From Lolium rigidum (Eukaryota > Streptophyta > Magnoliopsida > Poales > Poaceae), in contig NC_061510.1 of the NCBI RefSeq assembly GCF_022539505.1, positions 282,222,715-282,286,714 on the forward strand: a stretch of 64,000 bases of DNA, given 5' to 3'. Both the position numbers and the translations under genes were made by a program. The notes under the pieces are model-generated. The model did no database searches. It saw only the letters and a list, made by a program, of their open reading frames with translations, and had not been told where the DNA came from. Each line of letters begins with the position of its first letter. Positions within the stretch are counted from its first letter, which is position 1. This document shows positions 54,967 to 64,000 of this stretch, in pieces.

Positions 54967-57628
54967 ATGGGTAAACCTCGCGATTCTAAAATCGCCATAT
55001 TACCATCCACTACAAGAAAAGGTACAATTCTGAGTACCTCCGCTACATTTGATTCACCATCTGTGATTGATAAACTTGTTTCACCGCCACATGCTTCACA
55101 TGCGGGTACTTCTGCTGAATACTGAAAACTCTCATAATATTGATAATATTTCTGCTGTGCTTGATGATAGTGGTTCATTGGGATCCTTTCTAGATGCTAC
55201 GATTGCTAGGTCTAGACAAATTGAAAATACTTGAAACTCCTAATGCTACTACACTGTTAATTCACCTGAACTTGATTATTTTAGTGATCCTGATGAAGAT
55301 TATGTGGAGCTTAATGATGATTTTATTGAAAAATGCAATGCTACTACGATGCAAGAAAAATTAAAAAGTTGCTTGCGAGAACATCTTCGTTAGATATAAA
55401 GCTGTCTCCCGATCCTAAGTTTGCCACATCTCCTATAAACATTAAGGATAAAGATTATGATTTTTCTCTTGATTTATCTCATATAGCTATTGTTGAGAAA
55501 ACACCCTTTTGTGGTACTGAAAAAGAAAGTGCTGTTGAACACATGATTGAGTTATCTACTCTAAGTAGCTTATTTTCTGATGATGTCAAGATGCGTACTT
55601 ACTTTTTTGCTAAAATCTTTCCATTCTCATTAAAGGATGACGCTAAAACTTGGTATAATAGTTTGCCACCTAATTCTATTAAAAGTCCAAAAGAATTGCT
55701 TGATGTTTTCTTCCGTAAATACTTTCCTGCTAGTGCTCAACATATTGCTTTGCGAGAGAATTTATAATTTTGACCGGGAAGATGGAGAGAAATTACTGAG
55801 GCTTGGGCGAGATTTTGCTCTCTTATTAGAGCTCGGCCTGATCATGATTTGGAAAAGCATGATTTACTTGATATATTTTATAGTGAACTAACCATTGAGT
55901 CTAGGGCATACACTGGATAGTTGTGCTTGGTTGTGTTTTCGGAAAAGAACTCCAGACGACGGCTGAAGAATTATTGGCTAAAATAGGCCGGAATCATGAT
56001 GACTGGACTACGCCTGAACCAACTCCAACGCCAATATTAAAGAAGAGGGTTTAATTAAATTGAATGATGAAGATATGAGGGAAGCCAAGAAGTCTCTCAA
56101 GGAGAAAGGTATTAAATGCGAAGATGTGAAGAATCTTCCTCCCATAGGAGATATATGTGAGATAATTCCCCCTTCATCCATGATTGAGGTAAACTCCCTT
56201 CAACGCTTTACTAGGGAAGATATTCCGTATTCAAAACCTCCTGCACAATGCTTAGATGAGTTTGATAATTATATTGTTAAGCAAGAAAATTTTAATATGA
56301 GAGTAGAGAATCATTTAATGGAAAATTCTTGAGCTATTAGTGAATTGCATGATATTGTAGAGAGAACCTCCAATGATGTTAAGATGCTTGTTAAACATTT
56401 TCATATGGTTCAAACTCAAATTGATCAACTCACTAAAGTGCAAAATGACTTGTTGGGGAATAATTCTAAAGAGAAACATGCTTATAAAGTAACAACTAGA
56501 GGTGGTGTCTCTACCCAGAATCCTTTATATCCTGAAGGGCATCCCAAAAGAATTGAACAAGATTCTCAACGCATTGAACCTAGTGCTCCTTCTAAGAAGA
56601 AAAAGAAGAAGAAACACAAAAATGTTGTAGAATCCTCTGAACCTGCTAATGATCCTAATAGTATTTCTATTTCTGATGCTGAAACTGAAAGTGGAAATGA
56701 ACATGATAATGGTAATGATAATGATAAGAATGATGCTTCTGATAAAGAAGAGGTAGAAGATGAACCCGAAAAGCATGCTAAAAATAAAAAGTATACTAAA
56801 GAAGATTTTATTGCCAAGAAACATGGTAATGAAAGTGAACCTTGGGTGCAAAAGCAAATGCCTTTTCCTGCTAAGAAACTAAAATCAAAGGAAGAAGAAC
56901 ACTATAATAAATTTTGCGATTGGATGAAACCTTTATTCTTGCAAATCCCTTTGATTGATGCTATTAAATTGCCTCCTTATTCAAAGTATATGAAAGATAT
57001 TGTTACTAACAAAAGGAAAATCCCCAATGAGGAAATTTCCACTATGCTTGCTAATTACTCTTTCAATGGTAAAGTTCCAAAGAAGTTGGGCGATCCAGGT
57101 ATACCTACCATTCCTTGTTCTATTAAGAATAATTATGTTAAAACTGCTCTATGTGATTTGGGAGCCGGTGTTAGTGTTATGCCTTTTTTCTCTTTATAAG
57201 AGACTTTACTTAGATAAGTTGATACCTACTGATATATCTTTGCAAATGCTGATAAATCTACTGCTATTCCTGTTGGTATATGTGAGGATGTTCCTGTTCA
57301 AGTTACTACTAACTGCTTGATATTAACTGATTTTGTTGTGTTGGAAATGCCTGAAGATGATAATATGTCTATTATCCTTGGGAGACCTTTTCTTAACACC
57401 GCAGGGGCTGTTATTGATTGCAATAAAGGAAAGGTTACTTTCAATGTTGACGATAGGGAGCATACCGTTTATTTTCCCAAGAGGATTGAGAAAGCGTGTG
57501 GAGTTAATACTATTTCTAATGTGAGAACTATCAAAGTGGGAACTATTGATTGTCCTATATATGAGCCTAAAGAAGAATATCAAACTCTCGTGATTGGATC
57601 CATATCAATACAATTCAAGGTAACATGA
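54967..57628 (+). pseudogene. Gag-protease of gypsy element B, multiply frameshifted
   Basis: Starts MGKPRDSKIAILPS. The gag domain is at 55500-55860 (STLSSLFSDDVKMRTYFFAKIFPFSLKDDAKTW in overlapping view, FFRKYFPAS). A lysine-rich, acidic linker follows (KKKKKKKHKN; DNGNDNDKND). Then come a conserved block KFCDWMKPLFLQIPLIDAI and KYMKDIVTNKRK. The aspartic protease follows, with active-site segment ALCDLGAGVSVMP near 57150 and, after a frameshift, the C-terminal flap region SIILGRPFLNTAGAVID near 57370. At least five stops or shifts occur. The reverse transcriptase, RNase H and integrase that normally follow are absent. Confidence 0.8.
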
Positions 57629-57639
57629 TTGATTTGAGG

Positions 57640-58410
57640 TTTATTTCTTCTTATGCTATGTAAAATTTATTTGGTGGCAAGACTTGATCAACCTTGTTAA
57701 CAAATACTTTTTATATGCATAGAGGAGGTAAACAACATCTCTTTCTTCCTCCACTTGCTCTAGTTGCTGTAGCATTTTTAATTTGCAAAGTTCCTTAGTT
57801 AATTGGAGATTTCAAAAATTTTCCTGGCCGGTATTAATAAACTAAATACCCGAAATGTGCATTTTTCAAAGTTTTCAAAAATTCACAAAAATTATACCGT
57901 TGGTCCTATTTTTCGACGAGGCACACAGGAGCACCGGAGGATGACCTGTGGGGCACCACAGGGTGCCACACCACAGAGCCGGCGCGGCCAAGGAGGGGGG
58001 CGCGCCACCCTGTGGTGTGGGCCCCTCCTTGCCCCACTACTTCATCTCTTTCTCCCAGCATCTTCTCTCTCCCGAAAAAAACTCGCACCAGGTTCCTCTC
58101 ACTTGCGTTTTTGCTCAAGAGCTCCAGATTTCTCGATCTCTTTGCTCAGCCCAGATTTCTGTCTGAGATTTGGCACATTTGCTCTTCGGTATGTGACTCC
58201 TCCGCGTATCCAAGTAGAATTTTGTTTGGTTGAGTATATCTTGAATATTTTGCTGCTATAACATGTTTAGTGAGCTTGCATGCTTGTTCTAAGTTGTATA
58301 AACTAGTTTTGATGCATGATTGGTACTCTAGCAAGTTCCTATAGTAGTTCCCCTTGATTATATGTCACCAAATCAAATTTTATATCACTTGTTGAAAATT
58401 TCAGAGAAGA
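57640..58410 (+). other. Internal untranslated leader before the 3' ORF of element B
   Basis: Begins after the protease remnant. It contains a GC-rich imperfect inverted repeat (57949-58026) of the same design as those in LTRs A and B, then a C/T-rich leader (TCTTTCTCCCAGCATCTTCTC). It may be a second promoter driving the 3' ORF, or a trace of recombination that removed pol. Confidence 0.45.
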
Positions 58411-58411
58411 G

Positions 58412-59248
58412 ATGAAGAAGTTCAACTTTGGAGAGTTGTTCAAGAAAGGAACAACCAGCACCGGGAGGCCTTCTAGGGCCGCCACCCGGCTTAGGCGATC
58501 GTACAATGAGGATATCATCGCGCCTAGCTTCGCGCCCGAAGAGGACAACGGGGCTCCTAACGCTTCATCTTTTCCATGCTATGATTTTCTGAGAAATGCA
58601 GGGATATTGGATGATTTCTTCACCCTTGTCAATAGGGCGGGCTTAACCACCTACGTGGAAGACGAAAGGGAGCAATACTATATGCTCACCAAAATTTTCG
58701 TCGAGAGCTTCAGGTTCAACAACACGCAATACGAGCCGACAGTTGCATTCAAGATCTATGGTAATGCTGTTACTATGGAATTGGAAGATTTTTATCGTGC
58801 ATTGGATATTGCCCCTGTAGGTACAGCAAGTAGGATTGATGACAACCCCCGGGACTTGTTGGAGCTCTATCGAGGGATTACCGATGATGATTGTCGCACC
58901 ATTCAGCGTGGCAAGATAAGGAACATTCAACTCCCCGCCATTAAGTATTTTGCATATTACATTGCTACTAGCATTCTTGGTAGGGAGAACACTAGCAATA
59001 TTTCTAGTTACCATCTTGTTTTCTTGAATATTGCACTTACTGGTCGGACATCTTATCACCTTGGTTCTCTTATTGCTCGCCTTTGTCTAATAGGGGGCCT
59101 ATTTTTGGAGGAACTATTGCACTGCGCGTTTTAACATATTTAAGACTTCCTCTTGATCCTAATGATGTGCCATTGGCCCCTAGGAGACTCGATATTGCTG
59201 CTATGAAGAGTCATCATTTTGTTACCACTGATTCTACTTTAGATAATA
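58412..59248 (+). pseudogene. 3' ORF of gypsy element B (plant-transposon-protein type), first part
   Basis: MKKFNFGELFKKGTTSTG, basic N-terminus. Then FLRNAGILDDFFTLVNRAGL, YYMLTKIFVESFRF, LEDFYRALDIAP, RDLLELYRGITDDDCRTIQ, ISSYHLVFLNIALTGRTSYH. This pattern matches the protein family annotated as putative plant transposon protein in Triticeae gypsy elements (recalled; role unknown). A 1-base deletion near 59075 shifts the frame, and the reading continues (NRGPIFGGTIALRVLTYLRLP) up to 59248, where the Helitron-like insert starts. The remainder is at 61582-61862. Confidence 0.7.
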
Positions 59249-61581
59249 TAGTACACATGCCCGTGCGTTGCACCGGGACAAAAAAACGACACAAAGTTCT
59301 CGCCGTCCTACATGAGCGCCAATTTAGATGACGCTAGGCGTGATGATAAAGTGCGAATTAATCTTATGTTATGTTTACTCCTTCATCATTTATATAATGT
59401 TATGTAGTATATCACCATAAGAAGAGATTACCATGAAGACACCAGTAAAGTGTCTTTAATCATTTCCTATTTGTTGGCAGTTTTCGTGTTGCGTTCTAAT
59501 ATATATTCTGAAAACATGATTCAAATTTTATAGCCCTTTTATATAGCCTACCAATAACTAACTTATATATTTTACATTTTAACATGTAGTATTGCTTTTT
59601 GGCAAAAAAAAAATAGCATTTAACATGTAGTATTTTTTTTTTGCAAAAAAATATAATATGGTCGTGAATATTGGTGAGATCCTCTTAAAGTAACACATGC
59701 CATGACAAGGAAATCCAACATTAGACGATCAAACCTGAGGTCAGACTACACCATCCTCCGGAAAGTGATCAAAGCCTTGTCAATCTGCCAATCCTGCAAA
59801 TAGCCAGCAATCATCAAATTCATGTAACAAATTCCATGTCAGTATATCTTTTCCCACTACCCAGACCTTACAATAAAAGTTGACATGAAATCCCAAAAAT
59901 CACACCCTAGTGTAATCGTCCCAATACCACCATGGCTTGGCCCTGTCTTTCCCAGTTAGAAGCTCAAAATCCGCTGATCAAAGCTAGGAACGCTCACCTG
60001 TAGGACAAAAGTTTTAGACAACATCGTTACCAGTACCGACTCGCAGCTTGAAGGTGCTTTGCCTTCTCATGGGATTGAATCTTTGCATCACTGCCAAACA
60101 TAGCATTACATGTCGAGATTCCAGTATACACCGCGAGCATACTGAACTGCGAGGCCGCCTACACATAACTTTTGCACGATTTCTAGGCAGGGTGTCGACA
60201 AGTACAACCTTACAGTGAACTGTAGCTGAAAGGAAATCTATGTCTACAGATGATTTGCTACAGGAGACTTACCGACATACTTGGCAGTAATCCTATGCCT
60301 ACTTGACTGAATCCTCTAGTTTCTTCTAGTCTTTCCGAGCCCTTTTTTCGTTGGCCGTCTCAGGCGCAGTCAGGCCCTGCCGTCCTGTTGCTGCCGGCTG
60401 TTGTTCTGCACGCTTTGGTGCTTGCATCTTGTCCCAGCGGCAAGGTGAGTCGTGTTGGTCGTGCCGTTGTGGTGCTTGCTTGCTTGCACCTCCATCCAGT
60501 GCATACGCAGCAGGGTTTGGGTGGCGCCTTGTCCCACTGCCATTGCATCTCCATCCAGCGCATTGGCAGCGGGGCTTTGGCACTTCTGCACGGTGTGGAC
60601 CAGCAGTGCTTGAACTGCCTGACTCAAACTCAGAGCCATGGTTGCATCTGTGTTTCCCCTGTCATGGCGCGTGGAAGATACAGTGACGAGTACCGGCGTC
60701 ACCCGATTTGATCTGCCCGTCTTCTATGTGTGATTAATTTTCCAAGCAGGACAGACGAAACTTGTTTTTCCTCACGCAGATATTTGGCTTTTCATTGAAT
60801 CGTGCGCAATCGCGTCGCTAAATGCGTGCAAGCCTGGAAGCCGAAGCCCTGATCGCCGCCCGTGTGTAGGATCCAGGTTGTGATGTGACGGAGGTGGGGC
60901 ATCGCTGCAGTTCTTCAGCTCCTTGAGATCTCTTGGACGCCATCCCTGCGAGGCCGGCCGCCGGCGAGTGCTGGACAAATCCCTGCAGTTCTGTTGATAA
61001 AATTGCTCTTGGCAGATCGACAACCCACAGCGAAAGACGGTCGACGGGATTTGTATGGCCAGCACTGAGAACGGCGGAGCGTATGCAAGCTCCTCCTCCA
61101 CAATCCATCGCACCTCCTCCTCGTCGTTCCTGACGCTAGTCGGGCGGCCGGTCCATCTCTGACGGTGGGAGTCGGGCGACGCGATCGGCCAGCGGCATCA
61201 ATATCAGACGACGTGGATCAGGCGGCGAGGTCGCCGGGCCACTGAGACCACAGGTTGAGGGCGGCGGCGTCTTGAAACAGATTGACTTCTGCTTTTTTCT
61301 TGTGGCCGGACGGATTTGAAGGCTCCTGTGCTTCGATCTATAGATGTGTATTGAGCAGGATACGGTCGTGTTGCGTGGTCAGAATTGTACACAGATTAGA
61401 GCTACGACTGGACAGTATGAAGCCGGACGTAACTAAGATTACGATTAGGAAGACTCAGTTCCGCCCACGGCAAAGCGCGAGCAAGGTACGACGACGAACG
61501 AAGGCTCTTTGACGGACGGACGAAGCCCACTTTGACGGACCAAACCATGGAAACGCTTCTCCCTTTATTATTAGGTATAGA
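59249..61581 (-). mobile_element. Helitron-like element inserted in the 3' ORF of element B
   Basis: Read on the minus strand it starts TCTATACCTAATAATAAAGG after an A, as grass Helitrons do. It ends with a hairpin (CCCGGTGCAACGCACGGG) ten or so bases before the terminus CTA, followed by T. The canonical CTRR end is not perfect. There are no terminal inverted repeats and no target duplication. Removing 59249-61581 rejoins the interrupted reading frame in phase. The 2.3 kb interior has no Rep/helicase domain, so it is non-autonomous. The GC-rich part at 60350-61140 may be captured gene sequence but no source gene is recognisable. Confidence 0.68.
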
Positions 61582-61862
61582 TGATCTATAGAATGTTGTT
61601 TGCTGACGGGGATGAGAAGGAAATCCCTCTTCCCCAACCAGGTTTGTTCAGTATTGACAGGCAATCATGGTCGTGCACTAAGGAGGAGGTGGATGAACAT
61701 ATGAAGATACAAGACTTCCACCAGCAGCATGACTCCGAGGACGCCGAGGCCTCCCACGACTACACCGTCACGTATCCGGGTGCTTCTTCTAGCACATGCC
61801 CGGAATATGATCCATCTTCGTCATACTACGGAGATACTACCTCATGGTCTCGATGGGATTGA
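61582..61862 (+). pseudogene. 3' ORF of gypsy element B, second part
   Basis: Continues IYRMLFADGDEKEIPLPQPG, then SCTKEEVDEHMKIQDFHQQH and a Ser/Tyr-rich end with TSWSRWD before TGA 61860-61862. The short motif order agrees with the C-terminus of the same protein type. Confidence 0.7.
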
Positions 61863-61885
61863 ATTCCACTTAGGCCAAAAGCCTA

Positions 61886-61901
61886 AGCTTGGGGGAGGTA
61901 T
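61886..61901 (+). promoter_or_regulatory. Polypurine tract-like site of element B
   Basis: AAGCTTGGGGGAGGTA, 25-40 bases after the end of the 3' ORF. Purine tracts of this form precede the 3' part of Triticeae gypsy elements, yet no LTR starts right after it before the gap. Confidence 0.5.
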
Positions 61902-62044
61902 ACCGGCATCACTCATTCTTTGCATATTATGATTGCTGGATACTTGTACATATTTGTTTTGTTCGTTTGAGTGGTTTTCTAATGAGAGGAAGATGATATT
62001 TGGGGAAGTGCTGCCTGAAAACAGATTCTGGACTGTTACTAGAA

Positions 62045-62144
62045 NNNNNNNNNNNNNNNNNNNNNNNNNNNNNNNNNNNNNNNNNNNNNNNNNNNNNNNN
62101 NNNNNNNNNNNNNNNNNNNNNNNNNNNNNNNNNNNNNNNNNNNN
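62045..62144. other. Assembly gap (100 N)
   Basis: Exactly 100 N. It probably hides the 3' end of element B, the end of element A and the start of element C. The real distance is unknown. Confidence 0.97.
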
Positions 62145-63685
62145 CTGAAAATACTAAGTTGTGTGACTTCACAACCACAAATAATAATGATTTCTTATGC
62201 ACACCTATTGCTCCACCTGCTACTACAGCTGAATTCTTTGAAATTAAACCTGCTTTACTAAATCTTGTTATGAGAGAGCAATTTTCTGGTGTTAGTTACG
62301 ATGATGCTGCTGCCCATCTTAATAATTTTTTTGAACTATGTGAAATGCAAAAGTATAAGGATGTAGATGGTGACATTATAAAATTAAAATTGTTTCCTTT
62401 CTCATTAAGAGGAAGAGCTAAAGATTGGTTGCTATCTTTGCCTAAGAATAGTATTGATTCATGGACTAAATGTAAGGATGCCTTCATTGGTAGATATTAC
62501 CCTCCTGCTAAAATTATATCTCTGAGAAGTAGCATAATGAATTTTAAACAATTGGATAATGAGCATGTTGCCCAAGCATGGGAAAGAATGAAATCTTTGG
62601 TTAAAAATTGCCCAACTCATGGACTGACTACTTGGATGATCATCCAAACCTTTTATGCAGGATTGAAGTTTTCTTCACGGAACCTATTGGATTCAGCTGC
62701 TGGAGGTACTTTTATGTCCATCACTCTAGGCGACGCAACAAAGCTTCTTGATAATATGATGATTAATTACTCTGAATGGCACACGGAAAGAGCTCCACAA
62801 GGTAAGAAGGTAAATTCTATCGAAGAAACCTCCTCCTTGAGTGATAAGATTGATGCTATTATGTCTATGCTTGTGAATGGTAGGACAAATGTTGATCCTA
62901 ATAATGTTCCTTTAGCTTCATTGGTTGCCCAAGAAGAACATGTTGATGTGAACTTCATTAAAAATAATAATTTCAACAACAATGCTTATCGGAACAATTC
63001 TAGTAACAACTATAGGCCATATCCTTATAATAATGGTAATGGTTATGGTAATTCTTATGGGATTTCTTACAACAATAATAGGAATACACCCTCTGGTCTT
63101 GAAGCCATGCTTAAAGAATTTATTAGTACACAAACTGCTTTTAACAAATCTGTTGAAGAAAAGCTTGGAAAAATTGATATACTTGCTTCTAAAGTTGATA
63201 GTCTTGCTGCTGATGTTGATCTTTTGAAATCGAAAGTTATGCCTAATGAAAATAAAGATATTAAGTCATTTGCTACAGCAAACGCCATCCAAGTTAGAAT
63301 TAATGAGAATATAAGATTGATGGCCGAATTGCGTGCTAGGTGGGAAAAAGAAGAAAATGCTAAAGATAACAATATAGCTAAAGTTTGGACTATTACCACT
63401 ACTAGTAATGCTAATGCTTCACATGTTGTTGCACCTCCTACTATTAATGGTAAAAGAATTGGTGTTGGCAATGTTTCTACTTCTAATGCAAAGCGTGAAA
63501 AACTGCCTGAAACTGCTAAAACTGCTGAAACTGCCTGTGATAAAACTGCTGAAATTTTTTCTAATGTTGGGGATAACGATCCCATTGCTTTAGATCATAA
63601 TGGTTTAGATTCTGATGATTGCCATATCTCTGAAGTTATAATGTTCTTACAAAACTTGCTAAAAGTCCTAATGCTAGTGCTATAA
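62145..63685 (+). pseudogene. Gag of gypsy element C (Athila-like), start missing in gap
   Basis: The Retrotrans_gag-like domain occupies 62230-62720 (REQFSGVSYDDAAAHLNNFFELC, then LKLFPFSLRGRAKDWL, FIGRYYPPAKI, EHVAQAWERMKSLV; each quoted in part). Then an Asn/Tyr-rich segment (NNFNNNAYRNNSSNN, NNGNGYGNSYG) and a coiled-coil (FISTQTAFNKSVEEKLGKID). This organisation is known from Athila-lineage gypsy elements. The open frame from the gap to 63685 is unbroken. At about 63640-63675 a frameshift leads into the protease. Confidence 0.78.
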
Positions 63686-64000
63686 ATTTGGCCTTTACAA
63701 AACATATTACAAATGCTCTCATAAAAGCTAGAGAAGAGAAACTAAAACTTGAAACTTCTATTCCTAGGAAGTTAGAAGATGGTTGGGAGCCCATCATTAA
63801 GATGAAGGTCAATGACTTTGATTGTAATGCTTTATGTGATCTTGGTGCAAGTATTTCCGTTATGCCTAAGAAAATCTATAATATGCTTGACTTGCTACCA
63901 TTGAAAAATTGTTATTTGGATGTTAATCTTGCTGATAATTCTACAAAGAAACCTTTGGGGAGGGTTGATAATGTTCGCATTACGGTTAATAATAACATTG
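63675..64000 (+). pseudogene. Protease region of gypsy element C, runs off the window
   Basis: ITNALIKAREEKLKLETSIP, then ALCDLGASISVMPKKIYNML with the aspartic protease active-site segment in the D-L-G form usual for this lineage, then YLDVNLADNSTKKPLGRVDN. It continues past the right edge, where reverse transcriptase would be expected. Confidence 0.75.

Noticed and set aside
60326..61133. ORFs inside the Helitron-like element
   Set aside because: Overlap on both strands and show no Rep, helicase or recognisable captured domain; left as composition effects.

Overview
The window is plant nuclear DNA, almost certainly from a grass and most likely from the wheat/barley group (Triticeae, Pooideae). 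The reasons are the transposon families present (CACTA elements whose subterminal repeats read like CCTTTAGTCCCGGTT, Athila-type Ty3/gypsy elements with LTRs starting TGATACGTC, Stowaway and Tourist MITEs), the layered nesting, and the single GC-rich intronless gene among transposons. Species cannot be told from sequence alone. Two runs of exactly 100 N (21829-21928 and 62045-62144) are assembly gaps of unknown true size.

Layout. (1) 1-2.3 kb: one apparently intact host gene, an F-box/kelch-repeat protein of the KISS-ME-DEADLY type, with a TATA box and poly(A) signals. (2) 2.4-15.8 kb: a decayed LINE split by an 11.5 kb CACTA element (3072-14581) with terminal repeats and a 3-bp target duplication (GTA). 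The element carries a transposase pseudogene that has lost its catalytic middle, a 175-residue unknown ORF, a broken AP2/ERF-like gene, and a second long gene with a Transposase_24-like region followed by an Ulp1-like cysteine protease. (3) 15.8-20.4 kb: MITEs, a LINE-tail element and a diverged local duplication; no gene recognised. (4) 20.4-26.9 kb: a long non-coding block that looks like a solo giant LTR, with its own TATA box and many AAACCCTA motifs. (5) 26.9-31.4 kb: the right part of a second CACTA element of the same family, again with the Transposase_24/Ulp1 gene and four CCGCGG palindromes. (6) 31.4-46 kb: a three-copy segmental duplication broken up by LINE-derived elements, hAT/Harbinger-like and Tourist MITEs, a Mutator-like element with a 9-bp target duplication, a 105-bp minisatellite and a ~345-bp tandem repeat. 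(7) 46-48.6 kb: a LINE on the minus strand. (8) 48.6-64 kb: nested gypsy elements. A gag-only element (A) lies in the LINE, a pol-less element (B) lies in A, a Helitron-like element lies in B's 3' ORF, and after a gap comes a third gypsy gag-protease (C) that runs off the window.

How it works together: apart from the F-box gene there is no host pathway here. The interest is in transposon biology: which genes the CACTA family carries, how non-autonomous gypsy and LINE-derived elements keep only their cis-acting parts, and how excising each insert on paper restores the sequence it interrupted, which dates the insertions relative to each other.
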